Assembly (NCBI GenBank): GCA_023422635.1
Contig: JAFAGO010000052.1
Span: forward strand, 1-64,000
DNA from: Bacteroidota bacterium
GTDB lineage: Bacteria; Bacteroidota; Bacteroidia; Flavobacteriales; Weeksellaceae
Direction of reading: 5' to 3'
Length of the DNA: 64,000 nucleotides
Positions 17,649 to 26,463 of the stretch are shown here, one piece after another. The notes under the pieces are model-generated. The model did not search any database and was not told where the DNA came from. It worked only from the letters and a program-made list of their open reading frames with translations. Positions within the stretch are counted from its first letter, which is position 1; each line of letters opens with the position of its first letter. A program made the position numbers and the translations under genes.

Positions 17649-17744
17649 CGTTTAAACACTCAAATATATTAATTATGAATTAGAATAGATTTGGTATTGC
17701 GTAAATATTGCATTAATTTTGAGTTGAATTGAAAGATTTCTTTT

Positions 17745-18602
17745 GTGATGATGCGTTTTCTATGCCTTTTTACGCTTTTTGTAAGCGCTTTTGCATTCTC
17801 GCAAGTAGAAGAAATTACGCGCAACTTAGATGTAGATTATACCCAATCAACCATTCGCAGTCGTTTTCAGCCACCAAGAGGATACGTCTGGATTAAAGAA
17901 CAACCAGGTTCGTTTGGTGATTTTCTTGTGAATTTTCCTTTGTATCCCGAAAATTTTCCTATTCGCGATTATCAGCAGATTCCGATTTCAAAGCAGAACA
18001 ATCATGCGGCAATCTTAAAAATTGATGTTGGCGAGAAAGATTTGCAACAATGTGCCGATGCGTGGATTCGGTTGTATGCAGAACATTTATGGTCGAAAAA
18101 AGAGTATGATAAAATTGTTTTTGAATTTACTTCTGGCCAAAAGTTATCTTGGAATGATTTTAAAAAAGGCATGCGAACCACCGAATTAAAAGATCGCGTG
18201 AAGTTTCATCAGTCTGCGAAATTTGATGATTCCTATTCCAATTTTCGAAACTATTTAAACCTGGTTTTTAATTATGCAGGAACCATTTCTCTGGATCGAG
18301 AATCAATTCCTATTCTTAAAAATTCCGATATACAAACGGGCGATTTTCTCATAAAACCAGGAAGTCCAGGGCATTCTGTTTTTATTGTAGGAAGAGCGCA
18401 AAACGCAAAAGGGCGAACTGTTTATCTGCTTGCAGAAAGCTTTATGCCTGCGCAAGATGTGCATATTATTAAAAACCACTCAAATCAATTAATTTCCCCT
18501 TGGTATGTTTTGGATGTGAATGCGCCAGCAACCAAAACTTCGCGCTATTTATTTAGGCCAACTTCAATAAAAAGGTTTCATCAACTCTACAAAAAAGAGT
18601 AG
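17745..18602 (+). CDS. DUF4846-type secreted protein
   Basis: A 285-residue protein with a signal peptide (MMMRFLCLFTLFVSAFAFSQ). The central and C-terminal features match the DUF4846 family: AAILKIDVGEKDLQQCADAWIRLYAEHLW, then GDFLIKPGSPGHSVFIVG and LLAESFMPAQDVHI followed by SPWYVLD. The GSPGH segment gives the protein an NlpC/P60-like look, but a catalytic triad is not established and biochemistry for this family is lacking. It probably acts in the periplasm or at the outer membrane. The ATG at 17745 is directly followed by another in-frame ATG, so the true start may be one codon later. It is divergent from the barrel protein with 96 bp between. Confidence 0.75.
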   Translation: MMMRFLCLFTLFVSAFAFSQVEEITRNLDVDYTQSTIRSRFQPPRGYVWIKEQPGSFGDFLVNFPLYPENFPIRDYQQIPISKQNNHAAILKIDVGEKDLQQCADAWIRLYAEHLWSKKEYDKIVFEFTSGQKLSWNDFKKGMRTTELKDRVKFHQSAKFDDSYSNFRNYLNLVFNYAGTISLDRESIPILKNSDIQTGDFLIKPGSPGHSVFIVGRAQNAKGRTVYLLAESFMPAQDVHIIKNHSNQLISPWYVLDVNAPATKTSRYLFRPTSIKRFHQLYKKE

Positions 18603-18659
18603 TGGAAGCTATTTGAAAATTTATTTTAAAGAATTTTTTCTGAAAGTAAAAGAGGTGCG

Positions 18660-19133
18660 TTAATCATTGTGATAGGGTTTTCCTTGTAGAATTTGATCTG
18701 CCCGATACAATTGTTCAATAATAAAAATGCGAATCATTTGATGGGTAAACGTCATCTTCGAAAGGGCAATTTTCTCGTTCGCTTTTGCATACATTTCCTC
18801 TGAAAATCCGTAGGCGCCACCAATGAGAATATTGATTTTTTTTACGGAAGAATTTTGCCAATTCTGTAATTTGGCTGCAAATTCTCGGCTGGTAAATTGC
18901 TTGCCTTTTTCGTCTAAAAGTACCGTAATATCGCTATTTTCGATATGTTGAAGAAAAAGCTTTGTTTCTTCTTTTTTTAGAAGTTCGGGCGTAAGATTTT
19001 TAGCGTTTTTAACATCTTGAATTTCAGTAAATTCAAAGTTCCAATGCTTCGGAAGTCGGTTTTGATAATACTGCAGCAAAGTGCGGATTTCTTTATCGTC
19101 TGTTTTCCCGATGCAGAGCAGGTTGATTTTCAT
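18660..19133 (-). CDS. rlmH: 23S rRNA pseudouridine(1915)-N3-methyltransferase RlmH
   Basis: A 157-residue SPOUT-class methyltransferase that modifies pseudouridine 1915 in helix 69 of 23S rRNA using S-adenosylmethionine. The start MKINLLCIGKTDDKE and the C-terminal knot region are diagnostic: LIGGAYGF (SAM loop), KMTFTHQMIRIFIIEQLYRA and the family ending GKPYHND. The start at 19133 is chosen by homology; in-frame ATGs further upstream overlap the divergent BrkB-like gene. It is divergent from that gene with 31 bp between starts. Confidence 0.95.
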   Translation of the reverse strand: MKINLLCIGKTDDKEIRTLLQYYQNRLPKHWNFEFTEIQDVKNAKNLTPELLKKEETKLFLQHIENSDITVLLDEKGKQFTSREFAAKLQNWQNSSVKKINILIGGAYGFSEEMYAKANEKIALSKMTFTHQMIRIFIIEQLYRADQILQGKPYHND

Positions 19134-19164
19134 TTCCTTATCTTTGTGGTGCAAATATAGATGA

Positions 19165-20133
19165 ATGACATTGAGAGTTCCTAAATTCCTGGTAAAAATT
19201 AAAAACTTCTTCAACAACATCCATATTCCTTTTTTAGGAATTTCATTATGGAAAATGTTTGGAGTGTACGGGCAGGGACTCACGGAAACCAAGTTAGGAA
19301 AGCAGGCAGCAGCGATTTCGTGGGCGTTTTTCCTCAGTTTATTTCCCTTTATTTTGTTTATGGTTTCTTTATTGCCATTTCTTCCCCATTACGATAAGCT
19401 TCAATTTTATATTTTTGATGTTTTGATGCCCAATGTTTTGCCTCAGAATATTTTAAAAGATGTTACGGAATATATTCAGAATTCTTTCATTCCCAACATG
19501 AAAAGTTTGAATATTTATACCATTATTTTGTCGTTAATTTTTGGAACGAATGGAACGCATTCTTTAATTAATGGCTTTAATCAGAATACAGAACTGAAAC
19601 GAAATTTTATTCAAGAATATTCCGTTGCGATTGCAGTAACCATGTCGTTCACGGCGTTAATCGTGATTTCTATTTTGGGAATTTATTATAGCGAAGTCGT
19701 GCTGAAACTCTTTACACCGACTTATGATATTTCGTGGTTTGTGGATAATTTAAGTAAAATAATCGGGTACTTTTCTTTTCCGTTTTTTTATTTTCTGTTG
19801 CTCAGTTTGTTTTATTGGGTCGGTTGTCTGCGGACAACTTCTTGGAAACAAGCGGTTCCAGGCGCTTTGTTTACGACGGTTTTATTCATTCTTTTAACGT
19901 ATGGATTTGCCATTTATCTTAAGAATTTTGCGCGATATAATGTGTTTTATGGTTCGATTGGAACGATTATTATCGCAATGATTTGGGTAAACATTAATAT
20001 GATCTTGATTCTTTTAGGTAACGAGTTGAATTTAGCCATTAAGAAAGTTCGTGTTGAAAAAATGATGAAAGATGAAATCTCAAAAGATTATCGCGAAATA
20101 GTGCAACATAAAATTACAGCTTCGAATCCCTGA
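19165..20133 (+). CDS. YihY/BrkB-family inner membrane protein
   Basis: A 322-residue polytopic membrane protein with five or six predicted membrane helices (for example AAAISWAFFLSLFPFILFMVSLLPF and the last LFTTVLFILLTYGFAIYL plus IIIAMIWVNINMILILLGNELN). The motifs G-K-QAAAISWAFFLSLFPF and YGSIGTIIIAMIWV are typical of the YihY/BrkB family. Earlier annotation as ribonuclease BN was wrong, and the function remains unclear. TATCTTTG at 19139-19146 fits a -7 element and would give a very short leader. It converges on nhaA, with a possible bidirectional hairpin at 20138-20165 between them. Confidence 0.88.
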   Translation: MTLRVPKFLVKIKNFFNNIHIPFLGISLWKMFGVYGQGLTETKLGKQAAAISWAFFLSLFPFILFMVSLLPFLPHYDKLQFYIFDVLMPNVLPQNILKDVTEYIQNSFIPNMKSLNIYTIILSLIFGTNGTHSLINGFNQNTELKRNFIQEYSVAIAVTMSFTALIVISILGIYYSEVVLKLFTPTYDISWFVDNLSKIIGYFSFPFFYFLLLSLFYWVGCLRTTSWKQAVPGALFTTVLFILLTYGFAIYLKNFARYNVFYGSIGTIIIAMIWVNINMILILLGNELNLAIKKVRVEKMMKDEISKDYREIVQHKITASNP

Positions 20134-20137
20134 CTCA

Positions 20138-20165
20138 TTATCAAGTTTATAGGAATTCTTGATAA
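20138..20165. terminator. Possible bidirectional terminator between the YihY-like gene and nhaA
   Basis: TTATCAAG / CTTGATAA, 8-bp perfect stem with a 12-nt loop, located between convergent genes and followed by GTTTTAAATTTT. The stem is AT-rich, so efficiency is uncertain. Confidence 0.45.
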
Positions 20166-20211
20166 GTTTTAAATTTTAAGTTGACACGAATTAATGGCGT
20201 TTTAAGGGATT

Positions 20212-21375
20212 TTAATTCTTTGCTTTATTTGTTTTCCTCAATAAAAGATATCCTGTAAATCCAGATAAAATAGAAGCGATAAGAATTGCAAATTTAGCTT
20301 CATCTTGAATTTCAGCATCGCCTTTGAAAGAAAGCAAGGCAATAAAAATTGACATTGTAAACCCAATTCCAGCTAAAAATCCCACTCCAATCATTTGTTT
20401 AAAAGTGCTGTCTTTTGGCGGTGAGCTAATCTTCAAACGAATAGCGACGTAGGAAAATACATTAATTCCGATTACTTTTCCGAGAAATAAACCAAGAATA
20501 ATTCCTGCTCCGAGAGGTGTGAAAAGTCCATCAACCATTCCGTTTTTAAATAAAATATTGGTATTGGCCAATGCGAAAATTGGCATGATGAAAAAGTTCA
20601 CGGGAAGGTGTAGCTGGTGTTCGAGCTTTTCTAATGGAGAAATCTGCGTCGTCGATTCGTTGGTTGGAATGGTAAATGCCAACAAAACCCCAGCAATTGT
20701 AGCGTGAATTCCCGAGTGATGCATGCAATACCACAATACTAATCCCGGAATAATATAAAATACATGCCTTTTTACATTGAGATAATTTAAAGCAATTAGA
20801 AATGCAAAAATGAGTGCGGATGCGCCGAGATAACTCCAGTGAATTTCGTTGGTGTAAAATAGGGCAATGACCACAATTGCACCTAAATCGTCCACGATCG
20901 CCAATGCAGCCAGAAAAATTTTTAAAGATGCTGGAACGCTTTTTCCTAAAAGCGAAATTATGGCAAGAGAAAAAGCAATATCTGTCGCCATGGGAATTCC
21001 CCACCCGTGAGAATAAGGAGTGTTATGATTAAAAATGGTGAAGATTAAAGCGGGGATAAACATTCCGCCCAATGCTGCAAAAATAGGTAAGGACGCTTTT
21101 TTTAAACTCGAAAGTTCTCCTTCAATCAACTCGCGTTTAATTTCTAGACCTACTAACAGGAAAAAAATCGCCATTAAACCATCATTAATCCAAACGCTTA
21201 TTGAATAATTCAGGTGGAAAATTTCGGTACCAATATTGGTGTTCAAAAGATTTTGAAAGCGTTCTCCCAAAGAAGAATTCGCAATTAAAAGCGATATTAG
21301 AACACAGAAAATTAATAGAATTCCAGAAGACTGACTGCTGTTAAAAAATTTTTTAAAATACTGAGATAAAGTCAT
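20212..21375 (-). CDS. nhaA: Na+/H+ antiporter NhaA
   Basis: A 387-residue inner membrane antiporter that exports Na+ in exchange for protons, important for salt and alkaline pH tolerance. About 11-12 membrane helices are visible. Key segments are MATDIAFSLAIISLLG (helix IV, with the Thr-Asp centre) and ALAIVDDLGAIVVIALFY (helix V, the Asp pair that carries the ions), plus GIGFTMSIFIALLSF near the end. The start codon lies only 3 bp after the stop of the upstream RelA/SpoT homologue, so both are probably co-transcribed. Confidence 0.95.
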   Translation of the reverse strand: MTLSQYFKKFFNSSQSSGILLIFCVLISLLIANSSLGERFQNLLNTNIGTEIFHLNYSISVWINDGLMAIFFLLVGLEIKRELIEGELSSLKKASLPIFAALGGMFIPALIFTIFNHNTPYSHGWGIPMATDIAFSLAIISLLGKSVPASLKIFLAALAIVDDLGAIVVIALFYTNEIHWSYLGASALIFAFLIALNYLNVKRHVFYIIPGLVLWYCMHHSGIHATIAGVLLAFTIPTNESTTQISPLEKLEHQLHLPVNFFIMPIFALANTNILFKNGMVDGLFTPLGAGIILGLFLGKVIGINVFSYVAIRLKISSPPKDSTFKQMIGVGFLAGIGFTMSIFIALLSFKGDAEIQDEAKFAILIASILSGFTGYLLLRKTNKAKN

Positions 21376-21378
21376 TGC

Positions 21379-23589
21379 TTATTTTTGAAGTCGCGTTACT
21401 TTCGAAACGCCGGAAATGGTATTGAGTTTCTTAAACGTTTCTTCTAACTGATTTTTATTATTCACTTCCAAGTTAATGGTTCCCGTAAAAATTCCGTTGT
21501 TGGACGCGATCGACATGCTTTTCATATCCATATGCATCGATGTAGAAATTACTTGGGTAATATCGTTAATCATTCCCAATCGATCCAATCCTTCAATTTG
21601 AATTTTAACACGATTTTTGAAACTTTCAGCATTTACCCATTTCGCAGGCATTACTCGGTAATCGTATTGAGCGCGCAGGTTGATGGCATTGGGACAGTTA
21701 TCATTATGCACTTTTATTCCATCAGAAATCGTAATAAATCCGAATATTTTGTCGCCCGGAATTACGGTGCAACATTTTGCAAACGTGTAGTTGAGTTTTT
21801 CTTCATCTTTACCGAAAACAATCATATCAAGATTAGTTTCTGGTGTTTCTTCAAACTCGTTATTTTTATTGGGATTCTTTTTAAATCGAGAAAGAAAATT
21901 ATTCAGCACACTTTTGCTTTCCACATATCTTCTGATATCGCCCGCATCGATGCTTCCATTTTGGAATTTTAAAAACAGCTCTTGCGAAGTTTTGAAATTA
22001 AAAAACTTTTGCATTTTATTAATTTCATCATCATTGTAATTCAATTTGGCGTGACGAAATTTGCGCTGCATAATTTCCTTACCTTCTTGAACCAAATTCG
22101 ATTTTTCAGAATTAAGATACCCTTTAATTTTCGATTTGGCTTTGGAAGTAACTACAAAATCCAACCAATCGGCTTTTGGGCGCTGATTTTGAGACGACAA
22201 AATATCGATTTGATCGCCATTCTGTAGATTGTAAGAAATAGGAACGAGTTTTCCGTTTACTTTTGCGCCCAAGCATTTCATTCCCAAATCACTATGTACG
22301 GAAAAAGCAAAATCTAAAGCGGTAGAATTTACGGGAAGAATCTTAATCTCACCTTTTGGAGTGAATACAAAAACCTCTTTAGAGTATAAATTGAGCTTAA
22401 TGTTATCCAGAAGTTCATTGGTAGAAAAATCTTGTTGATGCTCTAAAACTTCGCGAATTTCTCGCACCCAACTTTCAAAGTTTTTATCGTCGTTGCTTTG
22501 GCGAAAACCTTCTTTGTATTTGTAATGTGCTGCAACGCCTTTTTCGGCAATATCGTCCATTCTTTCGGAACGAATTTGTACTTCAATCCATTTTTTATCA
22601 GGACCCAAAACGGTTAAATGCAAACTTTCGTAACCAGTAGATCTCGGTTGTGTAATCCAATCGCGCATTCGGGAAGGATTACTATGGTAAACGTCTGTAA
22701 CAATAGAATAGATTTTCCAAGCCAGGAATTTTTCATTTTTTGCATCCGATTTGTAGATAATTCTAATTGCGTAATTATCGTACACTTCTTCAAAAGAAAC
22801 GCCTTGTTTCAGCATTTTTCTGTAGATGGAAGAAATCGCTTTAGCACGTCCTTTAATGGAAAAATTCAATCCTTCTTCCTTCAAACGTTCAGAAACTTCT
22901 TTTTTAAATTCTTCTACATAGCGTTCGCGTTGCTCTTTTGCGAGTTCTAATTTTTCAGAAATTTCATTGTAAACATCGGGATTATTAAATTTTAAAGAAA
23001 GATCCTCCAGTTCCGATTTAATGTTGTACAAACCTAAACGATGGGCCAAAGGCGCATAAATATACACCGTTTCAGATGCAATTTTTTTCTGCTTTTCAGG
23101 CGTCATGCTGTCCAACGTTCGCATGTTATGCAGTCGGTCGGCAATTTTAATCAAAATCACTCGAAAATCTTCGGATAATGTGAGGAGTAGTTTTCGATAG
23201 TTTTCCGATTGTATGGAAATATTTTGATGGTTCATTACCGAAATTTTGGTAAGTCCATTCACAATATTGGCAATTTTTTCACCAAAAAGTTTATACAAAT
23301 CCTCGTATGTATATTCGGAATCTTCAATCACATCGTGAAGAAGCGCACATGCGATTGATGTGGTGCCCAAACCAATTTCTTCCGCCACAATTTTTGCAAC
23401 GGCAATGGGATGATAAATATACGGTTCACCCGATTTTCGACGCTGATCTTTATGCGCGTCCAAAGCAATATCGAACGCTTTTCGAATTACTTTGTTGTTT
23501 TCTTCATCCAGAGTTCGGTAGGTGTTGGAAATCAAGTCTTTATATCGAGCGAGAATTTCCTTGTTTTCTTGTTCTAAATCGTAAACCAT
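21379..23589 (-). CDS. RelA/SpoT-family (p)ppGpp synthetase/hydrolase
   Basis: A 736-residue bifunctional Rel protein of the stringent response, which makes and degrades (p)ppGpp. In order: an HD hydrolase domain with intact HD (residues 85-86) and ED in LLHDVIEDSEYTYEDL; a synthetase domain with the PRSTGYESLHLTV motif; a TGS domain (VFVFTPKGEIKILPVNSTALDFAFSVHSDLG); a helical/zinc-finger-like region with AKCCTVIPGDKIFGFIT; and a C-terminal ACT domain (VKIQIEGLDRLGMINDITQVIS). Retention of both catalytic signatures argues for a true bifunctional enzyme. It is the first gene of an apparent pair with nhaA. Confidence 0.95.
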   Translation of the reverse strand: MVYDLEQENKEILARYKDLISNTYRTLDEENNKVIRKAFDIALDAHKDQRRKSGEPYIYHPIAVAKIVAEEIGLGTTSIACALLHDVIEDSEYTYEDLYKLFGEKIANIVNGLTKISVMNHQNISIQSENYRKLLLTLSEDFRVILIKIADRLHNMRTLDSMTPEKQKKIASETVYIYAPLAHRLGLYNIKSELEDLSLKFNNPDVYNEISEKLELAKEQRERYVEEFKKEVSERLKEEGLNFSIKGRAKAISSIYRKMLKQGVSFEEVYDNYAIRIIYKSDAKNEKFLAWKIYSIVTDVYHSNPSRMRDWITQPRSTGYESLHLTVLGPDKKWIEVQIRSERMDDIAEKGVAAHYKYKEGFRQSNDDKNFESWVREIREVLEHQQDFSTNELLDNIKLNLYSKEVFVFTPKGEIKILPVNSTALDFAFSVHSDLGMKCLGAKVNGKLVPISYNLQNGDQIDILSSQNQRPKADWLDFVVTSKAKSKIKGYLNSEKSNLVQEGKEIMQRKFRHAKLNYNDDEINKMQKFFNFKTSQELFLKFQNGSIDAGDIRRYVESKSVLNNFLSRFKKNPNKNNEFEETPETNLDMIVFGKDEEKLNYTFAKCCTVIPGDKIFGFITISDGIKVHNDNCPNAINLRAQYDYRVMPAKWVNAESFKNRVKIQIEGLDRLGMINDITQVISTSMHMDMKSMSIASNNGIFTGTINLEVNNKNQLEETFKKLNTISGVSKVTRLQK

Positions 23590-23772
23590 CGTAGGAATGT
23601 ACCTTTGTTATAACGAAAATACAATTTTTTACCTTAAAAAGCAATGAAAAAGAATGTGCATGGCGGAATTAAAATTTGTCTATTGAGTGCTTTAGCATCC
23701 TAACGACGTCCGAAAATTAGCAATCCTTATGCGAGCAAATGCATCTTCACAATTTCAAAGTAAATATTTCGT

Positions 23773-23780
23773 TATCTTTG
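23773..23780 (+). promoter_or_regulatory. -7 promoter element of the DD-peptidase gene
   Basis: TATCTTTG matches TAnnTTTG and lies 16 bp before the ATG at 23797. No clear TTG at the -33 position is visible. Confidence 0.45.
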
Positions 23781-23796
23781 AAATTAAAAGTTCTGT

Positions 23797-25158
23797 ATGT
23801 ATCGCATTTTCGCGTTGTTTTTTCTGGTGTTGAGTTCTTGGTGTTTTTCTCAGTCTGTTGCGGCAAAATTGGATGCTTCTGTAAAAAGTTTACTTTCGAC
23901 TTCGGCTGCTTATTCCTCGAATTTATCGGTGTATGTTTCGGACGAAAATGGGAATTTTGTTTATGAACACGATGGAAATAAAGGACTTTCAACTGCGTCC
24001 ACTCAAAAGATTTTTACCGCGGCTTGTGCGTTGGAAACTCTGGGAAAAGAATATCAGTATACCACAACGATTTCATATTCTGGCACGTTGAATAACGGCG
24101 TTGTAGATGGCAATTTAATTTTATTTTCTACAGGAGATCCTACTTTGGGAAGTTGGCGTTACGATGGTTTTAAACCCGAAAATTTTAAATTGAAATTCAT
24201 CAATGCTCTCAAAGAAAAAGGAATAAAAGAGATTACAGGAAATCTCATTATCGACGATTCTTACTTTGATTTTCAAACCATTCCTGGCGGTTGGCCTTGG
24301 GACGATTTGGGCAATTATTACGGCGCTGGCGTTTGGGGCGTAAATTGGCGAGAAAATCAATTCGATTTAAAGGTAAAAGGGAGTGTTATTCAAAACGCGA
24401 ATGTTGAATTGCCGGGTGTGCATTGGGTCTCGGATCTTAGTGCTGGAGGAAATTCCGATCAAAGTTTAATTTTTACGGCACCCCATTCGGATGTTGCTTT
24501 AATCAATGGCACTTTGCCTGCCGGAAAAGTTACCACGGTTGCTGGTGCAACGCCAAATCCACCTTTAACATTGGCTAGTGAAATGCTTAATTGGCTTCAA
24601 GAAGCGGGAATTCAATTAAAGGGAAATTTTACTTCTGCTTCTCAAGAAAGAATTCAAGGAAGCTCACTTTCATCCACCAAACAAAATTTAATCTTAGAAT
24701 ATAAATCACCAACCTTAGAAAAAATCGTGTATTGGTTTATGAGGAAAAGTGTGAATTTATATGGAGAAACATTCGTGAAGACCATTGCAAAAGAAAAGAA
24801 AGGGATTGGCAGTTTTCCCGTTGGAATTGATTATTTGAAAGCATTTTGGAAAGGGAAGGGCATTAATCCGTCGATGATTAATTTTGCGGATGGCAGTGGA
24901 CTTTCGCCACAGAATTATGTTTCTGCAAGAGCTGAAGTTCAAGCGCTTTTGTATGCAAAAAAACAATCTTGGTACAACGCTTTTTTTAGCGGTTTCCCAA
25001 CGCAAGGCAACGGTATGAAAATGAAGAGCGGAACCATGCGCAACACCAAATCGTTTGCGGGATATCATAACGGATATGTGTTTTCCATTATCATCAACAA
25101 TTACCAAGGTGGAAACTCAAGTGAAGCATTGTACAAGGTGCTCAATAATTTGAAATAG
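23797..25158 (+). CDS. dacB: D-alanyl-D-alanine carboxypeptidase/endopeptidase (PBP4/DacB type)
   Basis: A 453-residue penicillin-binding protein of peptidase family S13 that trims or cleaves peptidoglycan stem peptides in the periplasm. After a signal peptide (ending CFSQ), the SxxK motif is S68-T-Q-K71. GSGLSPQN supplies the second motif region and MKSGTMRN is the KTG-like box. Length is typical for DacB. The histidine kinase gene starts 2 bp after the stop codon, so the two are in one transcript. Confidence 0.92.
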   Translation: MYRIFALFFLVLSSWCFSQSVAAKLDASVKSLLSTSAAYSSNLSVYVSDENGNFVYEHDGNKGLSTASTQKIFTAACALETLGKEYQYTTTISYSGTLNNGVVDGNLILFSTGDPTLGSWRYDGFKPENFKLKFINALKEKGIKEITGNLIIDDSYFDFQTIPGGWPWDDLGNYYGAGVWGVNWRENQFDLKVKGSVIQNANVELPGVHWVSDLSAGGNSDQSLIFTAPHSDVALINGTLPAGKVTTVAGATPNPPLTLASEMLNWLQEAGIQLKGNFTSASQERIQGSSLSSTKQNLILEYKSPTLEKIVYWFMRKSVNLYGETFVKTIAKEKKGIGSFPVGIDYLKAFWKGKGINPSMINFADGSGLSPQNYVSARAEVQALLYAKKQSWYNAFFSGFPTQGNGMKMKSGTMRNTKSFAGYHNGYVFSIIINNYQGGNSSEALYKVLNNLK

Positions 25159-25160
25159 CA

Positions 25161-26330
25161 ATGAAACTGAGACCACTTTTATCCCGAATCAACATTTGGT
25201 TTGTCTATTTTTTATTTACCGCGATTATTTTCGGGGTTGTTTTGTATTCCACTTTTTTAATCAATGATTTAAGGGTTCGTGAAATTAATCGCATTGAACT
25301 TTTTGCGAAAGCAATGAAATTGTTGCAAAGTGATTCTGAAGTTTCTCCCGAAACCCAAGATTTGATTCTTTCCATTTTAGAAGAAAATAACCAATTGCCT
25401 TTAGTGGTAACGAACGAAAATAAAAAGCCACTTTTGGATGAAGGCTTTGTGCGAAATATTCCTGCCGAAGTGCTGCAAGATTCTGCGAAATTGAATCGTT
25501 TTATGGAGAAAATGGAAAGCCATTACGAACCTTTTGAAGTGCAGATTGCCAACGGTAAAAAGCAATATGTTTTTTATGATAACTCTCAGTTATTGAAAAA
25601 TTTACAATATTATCCGTATTTTTTGGGCGTTTTCATTTTGCTGTATCTATTGTTTTCCATTTGGTTTATGCGAACGGTGAAGAAAACCGATGAAGGTTTT
25701 TTGTGGGCGGGTTTAGCCAAGGAAACAGCGCATCAAATAGGAACTCCACTTTCATCGATGATTGGTTGGAACGAAATTATGAAGGAAGAAAACCCAGAAT
25801 CTCTGGGCGTGAAAGAAATTGAAAAAGATATTCTTCGTTTGAAAACCATCTCCGAACGTTTTTCAAAAATTGGTTCGATTCCGGAACTGAATGATTTTAA
25901 TTTAAACGAAACCATTCAACAAAATTTTGATTATCTAAAAACCCGAATATCAACAAAAGTTCGCTTTACACTCAGTCTTCCTCAAAAAGATATTTTAATT
26001 CCGCACAATCGAATTCTTCTCAGTTGGGTAATGGAAAACTTAGTGAAAAATGCCGTTGATGCAATGAAGGGAAGTGGGAATTTGGATATAACGGTTTACG
26101 AAAGAAATCAAAATATTTATATTGATTTTAAAGATACAGGTTGTGGAATGACGAAACCACAAATTCGCAATGTTTTTAAACCAGGATATTCTACCAAAAA
26201 GCGTGGTTGGGGATTGGGTTTAAGTTTGGCACGAAGGGTGATTAAAGAATATCACAATGGAGATTTAAAAGTAGCGCAAACTGAGGTGAATAAAGGCAGT
26301 ACTTTCCGAATTATTATGCACGAAGCATAG
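25161..26330 (+). CDS. Membrane sensor histidine kinase
   Basis: A 389-residue sensor kinase. TM1 (residues ~13-34) and TM2 (~152-170) flank a ~115-residue periplasmic domain without recognisable homology. No HAMP domain is evident. The phospho-acceptor is His191 in AKETAHQIGTPLSSM, followed by the N box (NLVKNAVDAMKG), the G1 box (DTGCGMT) and the G2 box (GWGLGLSLARRV). No response regulator is adjacent, so it is an orphan kinase in this window. Being 2 bp downstream of a PBP4 gene, it may sense the cell envelope, but that is inference only. Confidence 0.9.
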   Translation: MKLRPLLSRINIWFVYFLFTAIIFGVVLYSTFLINDLRVREINRIELFAKAMKLLQSDSEVSPETQDLILSILEENNQLPLVVTNENKKPLLDEGFVRNIPAEVLQDSAKLNRFMEKMESHYEPFEVQIANGKKQYVFYDNSQLLKNLQYYPYFLGVFILLYLLFSIWFMRTVKKTDEGFLWAGLAKETAHQIGTPLSSMIGWNEIMKEENPESLGVKEIEKDILRLKTISERFSKIGSIPELNDFNLNETIQQNFDYLKTRISTKVRFTLSLPQKDILIPHNRILLSWVMENLVKNAVDAMKGSGNLDITVYERNQNIYIDFKDTGCGMTKPQIRNVFKPGYSTKKRGWGLGLSLARRVIKEYHNGDLKVAQTEVNKGSTFRIIMHEA

Positions 26331-26463
26331 TTTTGATGCGCTTTTTGTAATTTTGTAGGAAGTTGTTTCGCAGAACTTTACATCATCATTTTCAACAGAA
26401 AAGTTCGTAGTTCTTTCTTTTTTTTCTGGATGAATTTCAACGTGAAAAAGCGCAAAGATCTGT

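Noticed and set aside
19134..19292. N-terminal extension of rlmH to the ATG at 19292
   Set aside because: It overlaps the divergent BrkB-like gene and adds 53 residues not seen in the family.
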